32,149 nucleotides of DNA from an uncultured Helcococcus sp. (GCA_937926545.1 CALAZW010000091.1:1-32149); one strand, 5' to 3'; positions 15,437 to 25,147 are shown, counted from the first letter of the stretch. Translations and numbers: made by a program. Notes: generated by a model from the sequence alone, not told the origin.

Positions 15437-16771
15437 TTAGAAAAAGGGTAATTTAAATTTTCCTTTTTTTCCCATATTTTTTTGCAAATTTCCCATTTGT
15501 TTCATTAATTTTTTAGTGTCTTTAAACTGTTTTAATAATTTATTTACTTCTACAACAGAAGTTCCTGATCCTTCAGCAATTCTCTTTCTTCTACTACTAT
15601 TTATAAGCTCTGGTTTACTTCTTTCTTCCGGAGTCATAGAAAAAATTATTGCCTCTACTCGATCCACATTCTTCTCGTCAAAGTTTAGTCCTTTTAAAGC
15701 CTTGTTGTTCATCCCTGGTATCATGCCAAGAATATCTTCCATAGGTCCCATATTTCTCATTTGATCTATTTGGTCTAAGAAATCATTTAAATCAAAACTT
15801 TGATTTCTAAGCTTTTGCTCTAATTCCTTAGCTTTTTCTTCGTCTATGGCCTTTTCAGCCTTTTCTATTAAACTTAATACATCACCCATGCCAAGAATTC
15901 TTGAAGCTACTCTGTCTGGATGGAAAGGTTCCAAGTCTTCCAACTTTTCTCCTACCCCAATAAACTTTATAGGTTTCTTTGTAACTTCTCTTATTGATAA
16001 GGCCGCACCACCACGGGCATCCCCATCTAACTTAGTAAGAATAATTCCTGTTAATTCTAATTGTTCGTTAAAACTTGTTGCCACGTTTACAGCGTCTTGT
16101 CCAGTCATGGCATCCACTACTAAAAATGTTTCCGTCACATCTACCACATCTTTAATGTTTCTAAGTTCTCCCATTAAGGAGTCATCGATATGTAGACGGC
16201 CGGCAGTATCTATGATTACAACATCATTTCCATTTTTTTCTGCTTCTTCAACAGCCTTTTTAGCTATGGTTACCGGATCTGTTTTACCCATTGTAAAGAC
16301 TGGTACACCAGCCTGTTTACCAACTACTTGTAGCTGATCAATTGCCGCTGGTCTATAAATATCCGCTGCAACTAATAGGGGCTTTTTGTTTTGTTTTTTC
16401 AAATAAAGAGCTAGTTTACCTGAATGAGTAGTTTTACCAGCCCCTTGTAAACCACACATAAGTATGATTGTCGGTGGCTTGGAAGCTATGACTAGTTTTT
16501 GATTTGGATCTTCCATCAAACTAACCAGTTCTTCATTTACTATCTTAACTACCATTTGACCTGGTGTAAGACTCTCCATTACTTCAACGCCCATGGATCT
16601 TTCTTTTACCGTTTTAACGAAACTTTTTACAACTTTGTAGTTAACATCTGCTTCAAGAAGAGCCAATCTTATTTCTCTCATGGCCTGGTCTATATCTTTT
16701 TCAGTAAGTTTTCCCTTGCCTTTAAGATTAGACATTAGGTCTTGAAGTCTGTCTGATAAGTTTGCAAACAT
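15437..16771 (-). CDS. ffh: Signal recognition particle GTPase Ffh
   Basis: 444 residues. An N-terminal helical domain is followed by the GTPase domain with GLQGAGKTT (107-115), the DTAGRL motif and TKLDGDARGG. The C-terminal M domain (about 325-444) is methionine-rich and ends in a basic tail. Ffh binds signal sequences and SRP RNA and docks with FtsY at the membrane. It follows ylxM by 11 bases, the usual pairing, in which YlxM stimulates the SRP cycle. Confidence 0.98.
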   Translation of the reverse strand: MFANLSDRLQDLMSNLKGKGKLTEKDIDQAMREIRLALLEADVNYKVVKSFVKTVKERSMGVEVMESLTPGQMVVKIVNEELVSLMEDPNQKLVIASKPPTIILMCGLQGAGKTTHSGKLALYLKKQNKKPLLVAADIYRPAAIDQLQVVGKQAGVPVFTMGKTDPVTIAKKAVEEAEKNGNDVVIIDTAGRLHIDDSLMGELRNIKDVVDVTETFLVVDAMTGQDAVNVATSFNEQLELTGIILTKLDGDARGGAALSIREVTKKPIKFIGVGEKLEDLEPFHPDRVASRILGMGDVLSLIEKAEKAIDEEKAKELEQKLRNQSFDLNDFLDQIDQMRNMGPMEDILGMIPGMNNKALKGLNFDEKNVDRVEAIIFSMTPEERSKPELINSSRRKRIAEGSGTSVVEVNKLLKQFKDTKKLMKQMGNLQKNMGKKGKFKLPFF

Positions 16772-16782
16772 AATTTCACATC

Positions 16783-17121
16783 CTAAGTAATTTTCTTTAT
16801 CATATCTGATATAATTTCACTTGCTTTTCCATATGAGTTTTCTTCCATGTTTTCCTCTAAGTAGGAATCAAGGATTTCCAGCTTGTTTTGCAAGTCATTT
16901 AACTTGGCCAACAGTCCCAGTTTTTCCTCATATTTTTCGAGCTTTTTTTCAGATCTTTTTAACATATCTGATACAGCCTGCTTACTTATATCATTAAGCT
17001 CAGCTATCTCTGTTAAAGATAGATCTTCCAAATAATACTGCTCTATTGCCTCTGATTGTTTTTTGTTTAATAAATTTCCATAGTATTCATATAAAATACC
17101 AAATCTTATATTCTTTTCCAT
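16783..17121 (-). CDS. ylxM: YlxM/p13-like helix-turn-helix protein, SRP-associated
   Basis: 112 residues. A sigma-factor region-4-like helix-turn-helix lies at about 25-60 (LSLTEIAELNDISKQAVSDM). The C-terminal half is charged and helical. YlxM proteins resemble DNA-binding regulators but in streptococci bind SRP RNA and modulate the Ffh-FtsY GTPase cycle. It is directly upstream of ffh, as expected. It is the first gene of the operon, with a predicted promoter at 17171-17199. The start context is poor (GGCGAC before the ATG), which could limit its translation. Confidence 0.9.
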   Translation of the reverse strand: MEKNIRFGILYEYYGNLLNKKQSEAIEQYYLEDLSLTEIAELNDISKQAVSDMLKRSEKKLEKYEEKLGLLAKLNDLQNKLEILDSYLEENMEENSYGKASEIISDMIKKIT

Positions 17122-17132
17122 GTCGCCTCATT

Positions 17133-17169
17133 AAAAAAATCACTGTCAAGCTAAAACATTGACAGTGAT
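17133..17169 (-). terminator. Intrinsic terminator of ftsY, overlapping the ylxM transcription start
   Basis: A perfect 11-bp stem (17139-17149 with 17159-17169, loop of 9) is followed by seven T on the minus strand. The predicted ylxM promoter lies between the ftsY stop and this hairpin, and its start should fall at about 17164, inside the upstream arm. Confidence 0.85.
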
Positions 17170-17170
17170 A

Positions 17171-17199
17171 ATAATACTATGGTTTACGGCCTTTGTCAA
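17171..17199 (-). promoter_or_regulatory. Predicted ylxM-ffh operon promoter
   Basis: On the minus strand TTGACA (17194-17199) and TATTAT (17171-17176) are separated by 17 bases. It lies between the ftsY stop codon and the ftsY terminator. Confidence 0.75.
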
Positions 17200-17216
17200 G
17201 GCTTTTAAAAAACTTT

Positions 17217-18632
17217 TTAACTTAAAAGAGCCTCAACAAATTTATCTGAATCAAATTTTTCTAAATTATCCATTTGTTCACCTATTCCTATATATTTAAC
17301 AGGAATACTGTGCTCAATTTGTAAGGGAAATACTACCCCACCCTTGGCTGTTCCATCAAGTTTAGTTAAAACTATACCTGTTATATTAGCCACCTTGGAA
17401 AATTCCTTGGCTTGATAAATTGCATTTTGACCAGTTGTTGCATCTAAGACCAATAATGTCTCCCTATTAGCATCTGGATGCTCTCTATCTATAACCCTAT
17501 TGATTTTTTCCAATTCATTCATAAGATTCTTTTTATTGTGAAGTCTCCCTGCTGTGTCACAAATTAAAACATCCTTATTTCTAGCTTTTTGAGCATTTAG
17601 GGCATCAAAAACTACAGATGCAGGGTCTGCTCCCTCTGCGTGGGATATTATTTCCACATCAGCCCTATTTGACCACTCTGTCAATTGCTCTATAGCTGCG
17701 GCCCTAAAGGTATCTGCTGCAGCCAACATTACAGTATTTCCTTCATTCTTTATATTATAGGCAAGCTTACCTATGGTCGTAGTCTTACCAACACCATTTA
17801 CTCCTATAACTAAAATCACTGTTTGTTTTCCTTCTTCTATCTTAAGGTCATTGTTAACATTTTTAGACCTTAATTCTTCCTTCATTATCTTTTCCAACTC
17901 GTCCTTGATAAGTTTTGGGTCTCTGATTCTTTTTTCTTCTATATTATCTCTTAGTTGATCAATTATATTTATGGTTGTTTCAACACCCATATCTGCTGAT
18001 ATCATTATCTCTTCTAATTCTTCATATAGGTCATCATCAATTTTTGCCTTACCATTGATTAAGTTATCTATAGATGAACTCATGGCATCTCTAGTTTTAG
18101 TTAAACCATCCTTTAACCTGTCTAAAAAGCCTTTCTTTTTAGGTTTTTCCTCTAGGGGACTTTCAACTTCTAACTCTTTTTCTTCCTCTATAAGAACCTC
18201 TTCTTCAAAGTCTTCCTTTACTTCTTCTATTATAGGGTCTTCTTTAGGGTCTTCTTTAACTTCTTCTTCAAGCTTTTCTACTTGTTCTTCTTCCCACTCT
18301 TTTCTTTCTTCCTCTAAAAGACTTTCCACAGCCTTTTCTTGATCAGCAACAAGTTCATCTACCATGGCCTTATCTTCTTTTACCTCGGTTTTGATCCTGT
18401 CCACTTCCTCAGCAATAGGCTCAATTATATCTTCTTCTATGTGCTTTTTTTCCTCTTCCAAGTGGTTTTCTATATCTTTAGCCAGGTCTTTTTCTTCTTT
18501 TTCAATTTCTTCCAGAACTGTTTTTTCTTCTTCTGGAAGGTCTTCTTCCTGGTCTAGCCCTTCTTCTAAATCCTCTATTTCTTCATAGTCTTCATCTTTT
18601 TTCTTAAATTTATCAAATAACTTTTTAAACAT
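17217..18632 (-). CDS. ftsY: Signal recognition particle receptor FtsY
   Basis: 471 residues. A basic N-terminal amphipathic stretch (MFKKLFDKFKKK) is followed by a very acidic, coiled-coil-like A region (about 13-163, mostly Glu). A second amphipathic segment (KKKGFLDRLKDGLTKTRD) starts the N domain. The GTPase domain carries GVNGVGKTT (277-285), DTAGRLH and TKLDGTAKGG. FtsY receives the Ffh-ribosome complex at the membrane. The acidic region is longer than in most Gram-positive homologues and resembles the enterobacterial type in length. Its ATG directly follows the smc stop (TAAATG) and its ribosome site AAGGAGGAG lies in the last smc codons. Confidence 0.97.
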   Translation of the reverse strand: MFKKLFDKFKKKDEDYEEIEDLEEGLDQEEDLPEEEKTVLEEIEKEEKDLAKDIENHLEEEKKHIEEDIIEPIAEEVDRIKTEVKEDKAMVDELVADQEKAVESLLEEERKEWEEEQVEKLEEEVKEDPKEDPIIEEVKEDFEEEVLIEEEKELEVESPLEEKPKKKGFLDRLKDGLTKTRDAMSSSIDNLINGKAKIDDDLYEELEEIMISADMGVETTINIIDQLRDNIEEKRIRDPKLIKDELEKIMKEELRSKNVNNDLKIEEGKQTVILVIGVNGVGKTTTIGKLAYNIKNEGNTVMLAAADTFRAAAIEQLTEWSNRADVEIISHAEGADPASVVFDALNAQKARNKDVLICDTAGRLHNKKNLMNELEKINRVIDREHPDANRETLLVLDATTGQNAIYQAKEFSKVANITGIVLTKLDGTAKGGVVFPLQIEHSIPVKYIGIGEQMDNLEKFDSDKFVEALLS

Positions 18633-21600
18633 TTACTCCTCCTTATAGTCGTCAAAGGCTAAAGTTATTACCTTGGATACTCCTTTATCCTCCATGGTAA
18701 CTCCATATAGGATCTCTGCCATTTCCATAGTTGTCTTTCTATGAGTTATAATAACAAATTGTGTCTTATCTGTCATCGATTTTAAATAATTAATATACTT
18801 GTTTATATTGGCCTCATCCAAAGCTGCATCTATTTCATCTAAAACACAAAACGGTGCTGGATTTATTTCAAAAATGGCAAATAGCAAGGCAACTGCTGTA
18901 AGAGATTTTTCTCCTCCTGATAAAAGTCCTATGCTCTTTAGCTTTTTCCCTGGTGGTCTGGCCACTATTTCTATACCAGCATTTAATACATCTTCACTGT
19001 CTAGAATTAGCTCTGCCTGGCCCCCATCAAATAAGGTGGCAAATATATCCTTAAACTTCTCATTTATTAGGTTAAAGCTTTCATTAAAGGCAAGCCTCAT
19101 TTGGGCTTCCAGTCTTTTTATCATGGATAAAATATCTTCTCTAGTCTTCACTAAATCATCATATTGACTTTCTAGAAAGGCCAAATCTTTTTTCTCCAGC
19201 TCATACATATCTATTTTCTCAGGATTAAAAAATCCTATTTCTGCCAATTGGGACTTTATCTCATCTATATCTTTTCTTTCAACCTGACCTGCCTTTAGGC
19301 TTTCAAGTCTAGTAAACATTTCTTGCCTATCCATTGAGTAGTCTAGTAGGAAGGATTTTATAGCCTCTTCCCTTCTCTCCACTTCATTTTCTTTTCTAAG
19401 CTCTTTTTGATATAGTTTCTTTTCCAAGTCCAGAATTTTTTTAGCCAGGGCCTCAACCTTGTTTTTATCTTCCAGATTTTCCCTTTCAATCTTTAATAAT
19501 TTCTCAGCCAAGTCTTCCTGGTCCTTCTTTCCCTTATCCAAGTCTCTTAGACCCTCTTCAATTTCCAGCTTAAGTTCCTCTATTTTTTTACTTCCCCAAG
19601 TGAATTTTTCATCCAGGTCTCTTAGGCTTTCCTGGTCAATTTTCTCAGCTTCCTTCATATTATGGTTGTCACTTATGTAGCCTGATAGGTTATTTTGATA
19701 TATGTCCATATCCCTAGTGACCATGTCCAACTGGCCTTCCAATTGAAGGATTTCTTTTTCAAGACTTATCTTTTCAGACCTGATGGTTTCCCTATCCTGT
19801 CCTATCTTATCCAAGTCCCTATTTACCTTTTCTAAGATATTTTTTAGGTTTTCTATTTCCTCTTCATTAATACTGGTCTTGCTTGTTAAGGACTTTAATT
19901 GCCTATCAACCTGGTCATATCTTTTTTCCAGGTAGGATACTTCCAAAAGAATGGCCTTATAGTCATCCTTATTCTTAAAATAGGCTTCTTTTAAGCTTTT
20001 CTTTTCTCCATCTAAAGCTTTCAAGGAAGTCTCTAGATCTAAAATTGTTTTTTTATCCTCGCCATATTTTTTCTTCTTTTCAACCACTTGCTTGGTCAAA
20101 TTAGCTATTTCAAGTCTTATATCTTTTATCTCTTTTTTTCTATTAAGTAAACTATTGGATTCTTTTTTATAAAGATTTCCCCCTACCATGGATCCCCAAG
20201 AGTTAATTATTTCTCCTTCCAAGGTCACCAACCTATAGGTTCTAATCTTTTTAGTCAAAGAAACTGCGTCTTGCAGGTTTTCCACTAAAATTGTTCTAGC
20301 TAGGTAATGGTTTATAATCCCTTCAATCCTAGGATCATAGGTTAAAAGATTTGACGCTACCCCCAAGGATAGGCCATCACTTATATTTTCTGCCTTCTTG
20401 CCCCTTATCTTACTGATAGGTAGGAAGGTGATTCTTCCATAGTTCTTTCTTTTTATATAATTAATAAGAAATTGAGCATCTTTTTCATCCTTGACAACTA
20501 TATTTTGTAGGGCCGATCCTAAACTAACATCTATAGCCAATTGATAAGTAGGATTTACCTCAATTAAATCAGCCAAGACTCCTATTATTTTATCCTTTAT
20601 TTCTGGATTTCTATCAGCATCCTTTAATAGTCTTTGAATGGGCTTATAGTAGCCATCATAGTTTTTATAGATGGAATACAAGATGGTCTCTTTAGAGGTT
20701 AATTGTTCAATCCTATTACTTTCATGATTTATAGCATTGAACTCTTCTAAAACCAAGTTTTCCAAATCCTTCTTTTCTTGGATTTTTCTTAGGATTTCCT
20801 CTTCTTTTTTATCCATGTCAAAACTTAGTTTGTCGTCTATTCTTGATAGGTCTTCTGCCTTTTTTTGCCCATCCCTTATCTTGAATTTAAGTTGATTTAA
20901 TTCCCTAATGGACTCTTCTTTTATTTTTTCATTGGATTTTTCCATTTCCATATGGGTATGCTTGTCCATTTGAAGTTTATTTAAACTATTGGTCAAGGCA
21001 TCTTTTCTTTGGCCATAGTTTTCAATTTTTCTTAATTTTTCCTTCTCTTCTTCTTCCAAGTCTTCCAGCTTTTTAGACTTCTTGGCTATTTTCAACTTAA
21101 TGTCTGCAAGATCATCTTGGATCTTATCCAGCTTGACCTTACAAGCATCTATTTTTTCTAAGTTTTTCAAATATAGGTCATTTCTTTTTTCTGAAGCCTT
21201 CTTTATCCTGGTCAAGTCCAAGCTATAAAAGTTATTTTTTTCTTCAATTAGCTTTATCTCAGCCTGATTTTTTGAAATCTCCTTGTCCAGCCTAGTAAGC
21301 CTTGCCCTAGCCTGGTCTAAGTCTTCCTTATATAAGGCAATTTTCTCTTCTATGGGATTTATTTTATTAAAGTATTTTTCATAATCTTTCTTAGAAAAAC
21401 TATAGTCTTTTTCCAAATCATCTATTGAGTAGCTTAATTTTTCTATCTCATCTTTGGATTTGTCCAAATTGAACTTTAATAAAACAAGTTCCTTTTCTTC
21501 TAAGAGTCTGGTTAATTTAATCCCCTGTCTTGCATTTTCAGCTTGTTTTTCTAGTATTTCCACTTCCTGAGTTTTAATTTTAAGCTCAGATCTTATTTCT

Positions 21601-22166
21601 TTAAGGTGTTCTTCATTCCTTATAAGTTTTTTTTCAGCATCTGTTTTTTTATACTTATATTTAGAAATACCACAGGCCTCTTCAAAGATGTATCTTCTAT
21701 CCTCATTTCTAGAACTTAGGATATCATCTATCCTTCCTTGTCCTATAATAGAATATCCATCCTTGCCCACACCTGTATCCATGAACAATTCCTTAATATC
21801 CTTTAATCTAACCTGAGAGTTATTAATTAAATACTCGGACTCGCCACTCCTATAAACCCTTCTAGTAACATTTACCTGGTCATATTCTATGGGAATAAGT
21901 CCAGCCTTATTGTCAAAGGAAATAGTTACTTGGGCCATATTTAATGGTTTTTTGTCATCTGTTCCTGAGAAAATAACATCCTCCATCCTGGTTCCCCTAA
22001 GGCTTTTAACAGATTGTTCCCCCAGTACCCACCTGATGGCATCGGAGATATTTGATTTTCCAGACCCATTGGGCCCAACTATGGCCGATATATTCTTTTC
22101 AAAGGTCAATCTGGACTTGTCTGCAAAAGACTTAAATCCATATAACTCCAAATAATTTAATCTCAT
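18633..22166 (-). CDS. smc: Chromosome partition protein SMC
   Basis: 1177 residues, full length. The head N-half has the Walker A GPNGSGKSN within the first 40 residues. Long heptad coiled coils (about 165-500 and 680-1000) flank a hinge near 505-670. The C-half head has LLSGGEKSL from 1081 and the Walker B CVLDEIDAALDE around 1107-1118. It forms the condensin ring with ScpA and ScpB (not in the window). The ATG overlaps the radical SAM gene by four bases. The smc-ftsY pair is the conserved Firmicute order. Confidence 0.98.
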   Translation of the reverse strand: MRLNYLELYGFKSFADKSRLTFEKNISAIVGPNGSGKSNISDAIRWVLGEQSVKSLRGTRMEDVIFSGTDDKKPLNMAQVTISFDNKAGLIPIEYDQVNVTRRVYRSGESEYLINNSQVRLKDIKELFMDTGVGKDGYSIIGQGRIDDILSSRNEDRRYIFEEACGISKYKYKKTDAEKKLIRNEEHLKEIRSELKIKTQEVEILEKQAENARQGIKLTRLLEEKELVLLKFNLDKSKDEIEKLSYSIDDLEKDYSFSKKDYEKYFNKINPIEEKIALYKEDLDQARARLTRLDKEISKNQAEIKLIEEKNNFYSLDLTRIKKASEKRNDLYLKNLEKIDACKVKLDKIQDDLADIKLKIAKKSKKLEDLEEEEKEKLRKIENYGQRKDALTNSLNKLQMDKHTHMEMEKSNEKIKEESIRELNQLKFKIRDGQKKAEDLSRIDDKLSFDMDKKEEEILRKIQEKKDLENLVLEEFNAINHESNRIEQLTSKETILYSIYKNYDGYYKPIQRLLKDADRNPEIKDKIIGVLADLIEVNPTYQLAIDVSLGSALQNIVVKDEKDAQFLINYIKRKNYGRITFLPISKIRGKKAENISDGLSLGVASNLLTYDPRIEGIINHYLARTILVENLQDAVSLTKKIRTYRLVTLEGEIINSWGSMVGGNLYKKESNSLLNRKKEIKDIRLEIANLTKQVVEKKKKYGEDKKTILDLETSLKALDGEKKSLKEAYFKNKDDYKAILLEVSYLEKRYDQVDRQLKSLTSKTSINEEEIENLKNILEKVNRDLDKIGQDRETIRSEKISLEKEILQLEGQLDMVTRDMDIYQNNLSGYISDNHNMKEAEKIDQESLRDLDEKFTWGSKKIEELKLEIEEGLRDLDKGKKDQEDLAEKLLKIERENLEDKNKVEALAKKILDLEKKLYQKELRKENEVERREEAIKSFLLDYSMDRQEMFTRLESLKAGQVERKDIDEIKSQLAEIGFFNPEKIDMYELEKKDLAFLESQYDDLVKTREDILSMIKRLEAQMRLAFNESFNLINEKFKDIFATLFDGGQAELILDSEDVLNAGIEIVARPPGKKLKSIGLLSGGEKSLTAVALLFAIFEINPAPFCVLDEIDAALDEANINKYINYLKSMTDKTQFVIITHRKTTMEMAEILYGVTMEDKGVSKVITLAFDDYKEE

Positions 22167-23206
22167 ACTACACCTAACTCAATTTTTTTATCTTCTAATA
22201 CAATATAAAAAGACTCTGTCTCAAGTCCCCTGTATTTAATATTCTTTATCCTGTATTTTTTCCTTAATTTTTCCTTGTTGATCGCCTTATTACCTACAAC
22301 ATAGGATAATTTAGAATTGCTAACATGGATCTCTATCTCATCCCTATCAAGTATTTTATAATCCTTAAAAGCCTGGTCTAAAATGTCATAATAGATACTT
22401 TCTTCCACCAAAGATCTCATGGAAGGATGAAAAGGTCCTGCTACAACATCCTTGCCCAGGGTTATATTATCTGTAGGCTGAAGGCCTATTCTAATAACCT
22501 GAATTTTAGCTTGATTGAATAGTAAAAGAAGTTCTTTAGATATTTCCACTGCTTCATCCAAGGCTAAAGGTTGATAGATTCCTGCCTTATATAGAGCTTC
22601 CAATCTGGTGTTGGTTATTACCAAGGTTGGATAAATCCTAACTATATCTGGCCCAATGGCTATTACCTGTTTGGCTGTATCCATAATCAAATCATAGCTA
22701 TCCTTATAAAGACCTGGCATTATTTGATGGCCTAGTGTAAAGCCATAGCTCTTTATTAATTTACTGGCCTCATAAACTGATTTAGAGTTATGTCCCCTAT
22801 TATTAGCCTCTAAAACAAGATCATTCATGGACTGGACACCCAGTTCAATAATGTCTACTCCATAGTATTTTAGAGTATCTAAAATTTTCAAGTCTATGGC
22901 GTCTGGCCTGGTGGACAATCTAATGTATTCTATCAGGCCCTTATCCTTATAGTCCTTGGCTATTTTTAAGTATTCAACCATGGCATCAAAATCAATGGCT
23001 GTAAAAGAACCGCCAAAAAAAGCTATTTCCCTTTCCACTCCTTGGTCCGGGAAATACCTTCTATAACTTTCTATACTTTCTATAACATCTTTTTTATCAA
23101 CTGCCTGTTTGTGGTTGGTTATCTTTTTTTGATTGCAGAAGATACAGTCATTGGGACAACCCAAATGGGGCACAAAGACAGGAGCTATATATCTTTTTTT
23201 ACTCAT
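22163..23206 (-). CDS. Radical SAM protein, Elp3-like family
   Basis: 347 residues. CPNDCIFC (17-24) is the CxxxCxxC motif that holds the iron-sulfur cluster. FFGGSFTA follows at the usual distance, and a conserved C-terminal radical-SAM domain is seen, but there is no acetyltransferase domain as in full Elp3. In many Clostridia this family sits between rnc and smc, often annotated only as radical SAM. Tethering to rnc (8-base overlap) and smc (4-base overlap) suggests constitutive low-level expression. By analogy with Elp3 a tRNA-related role is possible, but the substrate is unknown. Confidence 0.9.
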   Translation of the reverse strand: MSKKRYIAPVFVPHLGCPNDCIFCNQKKITNHKQAVDKKDVIESIESYRRYFPDQGVEREIAFFGGSFTAIDFDAMVEYLKIAKDYKDKGLIEYIRLSTRPDAIDLKILDTLKYYGVDIIELGVQSMNDLVLEANNRGHNSKSVYEASKLIKSYGFTLGHQIMPGLYKDSYDLIMDTAKQVIAIGPDIVRIYPTLVITNTRLEALYKAGIYQPLALDEAVEISKELLLLFNQAKIQVIRIGLQPTDNITLGKDVVAGPFHPSMRSLVEESIYYDILDQAFKDYKILDRDEIEIHVSNSKLSYVVGNKAINKEKLRKKYRIKNIKYRGLETESFYIVLEDKKIELGVV

Positions 23207-23921
23207 TTAATACTCCATAAAATTCTAAGGCCTTCTTAGCCGCACTTTGCTCAGCCTCTTTTTTATTTTTGCCCTTGCCTGAACTAATCTTTCTTGAATT
23301 TACATATACATCTATATAAAATGTCTTATCGTGAGGAAGTCCTTCCTCTTTACATAAAATATATTTAAATTCATAAATCTTATTTTTATGTAAGTATTCT
23401 TGCAACCTGGACTTATAATCCACAAACCCATTATGATTAGTTTTTTGATCTTGAACAATGTGATTGAAATTTTCTTCAACTAGGCCATAAATGCTCTTAT
23501 AGCCAGAGTCTAAATAAATGGCTCCTGATAAGGCTTCAAATGTATCCGCCTTTATCGAGGCCCTGTCCCTGCCTCCAGTAGCTTCTTCCCCCTTGCCTAG
23601 TAATAAGTATTTGCTAAGCTTTAATTCGTCCGCTATACAGGAAAAGGACTTTTCACAAACCAATTTTGATCTTAACTTGGTCAAGAATCCTTCGTCCTTA
23701 TGGGAGAAATTCTTATATAGGATTTCAGTAAAGACTAATTCCAATACTGCATCTCCTAAAAATTCTAATCTTTCATTGAAATAATTTTTAAATTTATCGT
23801 TTTCATTGGCATAGGAACTGTGGATAAAAGCCTGATTTAATAAACTTTTATCCGCAAATTCATAACCTAGTAACTTCTCAAATTCACTTAATTCATTTAA
23901 TCTTTGCTCACTAATATTCAT
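23199..23921 (-). CDS. rnc: Ribonuclease III
   Basis: 240 residues from the ATG at 23921. A longer frame would need a TTG at 23951 that overlaps acpP and lacks a ribosome site, whereas AAGTGG precedes 23921 at a reasonable distance. The signature ERLEFLGDAVLEL (50-62) holds the catalytic acidic residues, and a double-strand RNA-binding domain fills about 165-238, ending KKEAEQSAAKKAL. It cuts double-stranded precursors of rRNA and regulatory RNAs. It follows acpP by 13 bases. Confidence 0.96.
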   Translation of the reverse strand: MNISEQRLNELSEFEKLLGYEFADKSLLNQAFIHSSYANENDKFKNYFNERLEFLGDAVLELVFTEILYKNFSHKDEGFLTKLRSKLVCEKSFSCIADELKLSKYLLLGKGEEATGGRDRASIKADTFEALSGAIYLDSGYKSIYGLVEENFNHIVQDQKTNHNGFVDYKSRLQEYLHKNKIYEFKYILCKEEGLPHDKTFYIDVYVNSRKISSGKGKNKKEAEQSAAKKALEFYGVLNE

Positions 23922-23934
23922 TTTTCTATACCAC

Positions 23935-24156
23935 TTATAATTTACTCTCAACTAGACTGATCACATCTCTTGCAGATTCAATTTCCTCTAGCTCATCATC
24001 TTCAAATTCAATATCAAATTCTTCTTCTACTGTCATTATAAAGTCCAATAGGCCTATGGAGTCTATTTCATACTCATTAACCAGGTTTGCATCCAGGTCA
24101 AATTCATCCACATCCAACTCTTTTTTAATTAAATCAATAATCTTTTCTTCTACCAT
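23935..24156 (-). CDS. acpP: Acyl carrier protein
   Basis: 73 residues, very acidic, four-helix pattern. The phosphopantetheine attachment site is Ser33 in EIDSIGLLDF (Ile in place of the usual Leu after Ser). It carries growing acyl chains in fatty acid synthesis. It lies one base after plsX, which uses acyl-ACP, and AGGAGAAT precedes the ATG. The plsX-acpP-rnc-smc-ftsY order is typical of Firmicutes, although the fab genes normally near it are not in the window. Confidence 0.95.
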   Translation of the reverse strand: MVEEKIIDLIKKELDVDEFDLDANLVNEYEIDSIGLLDFIMTVEEEFDIEFEDDELEEIESARDVISLVESKL

Positions 24157-24157
24157 T

Positions 24158-25147
24158 TTATTCTCCTATCTCCCTTTCAATTTCTGTAATTATATCACTT
24201 TGCGCAAAATCTACGCACTTATATATGGCATTCATAAAAGCCTCGCTATCCGAACTTCCATGTGCCTTAAAAATTGGTTTTTTCACTCCTAAAAGTGGAG
24301 CTCCCCCAACTTCCTTATAATTATATTTCTTTGCTACATCCTTTAGGCTGGACTTAAGTAAAAGGCCACCTAGCTTGGTTTTAAAGGAACCATATACAAC
24401 TTCCTTAAGCTCTGTAGATAAAAGAGACGCCATTCCCTCCAAGCTTTTTAGGGCTATATTGCCTGCAAAACCATCTGTCACAATAACATCTGCCTTTCCA
24501 GTTAACATATCTCTAGCCTCAATATTTCCACAAAAGTTAATATGTTTATTTTCCTTAAGTAGGTTGAAGGTTTCCTTGGATCTTAGGTCACCCTTTCCCT
24601 CTTCTTCGCCAACATTTAAAAGATATACCTTGGGCTTTTCCTTGTCCATGGTCCTACTGGCATAAACAGACCCCATAATGGCAAACTGCCTTAAAAAATC
24701 TGGCTTAGTATCCATGTTAGCCCCAGTATCAACTAGAACTGTTCCCCCATGGGAATTGGGTAATGTGGCCCCTAGAACTGCCCTATCAATCTTATCTATC
24801 CTCTTAGTTATAAATAGACCACCAGCCAAAAGAGCTCCGGTACTACCAGCTGATACAAATCCATGGTAGCCATCTTCATTTAATCTATTTAAACCCAAAA
24901 CAGTCGATGAATCTTTTTTTCTTCTTAAAGATCTGGCTGGATCTTCATCGTTTTGTATATACACCTTGGTATCTATATACTCAATTCTCTTCTCATCGAT
25001 TTTTTTATTTTCTATTATTTTTTTTATTTCATCTTCAGGTCCTACAAAACAAAGGTCTATATCTTTGGTTTCCATAGCCATTAGGCTACCTTTAACCAGC
25101 TCTTCATAACCCAGGTCTGATCCTAAAGTATCTATGATTATTTTCAT
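24158..25147 (-). CDS. plsX: Phosphate acyltransferase PlsX
   Basis: 329 residues from the ATG at 25147. A five-codon longer frame exists, but GGGAGG (25153-25158) lies inside it and is spaced for 25147, giving MKIIIDTLGSDLG as the usual opening. Landmarks are GFVSAGSTGALLAGG and VTDGFAGNIALKSLEG. It converts acyl-ACP to acyl-phosphate for phospholipid synthesis. It follows rpmF but is separated from it by a strong terminator, and I see no convincing promoter in 25148-25200. Confidence 0.97.
   Translation of the reverse strand: MKIIIDTLGSDLGYEELVKGSLMAMETKDIDLCFVGPEDEIKKIIENKKIDEKRIEYIDTKVYIQNDEDPARSLRRKKDSSTVLGLNRLNEDGYHGFVSAGSTGALLAGGLFITKRIDKIDRAVLGATLPNSHGGTVLVDTGANMDTKPDFLRQFAIMGSVYASRTMDKEKPKVYLLNVGEEEGKGDLRSKETFNLLKENKHINFCGNIEARDMLTGKADVIVTDGFAGNIALKSLEGMASLLSTELKEVVYGSFKTKLGGLLLKSSLKDVAKKYNYKEVGGAPLLGVKKPIFKAHGSSDSEAFMNAIYKCVDFAQSDIITEIEREIGE

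Noticed and set aside
17971..18588. Several serine/phenylalanine-rich plus-strand frames opposite ftsY
   Set aside because: They arise because the Glu-rich FtsY region (GAA/GAG) reads as TTC/CTC/TCT on the other strand. No initiation signals.
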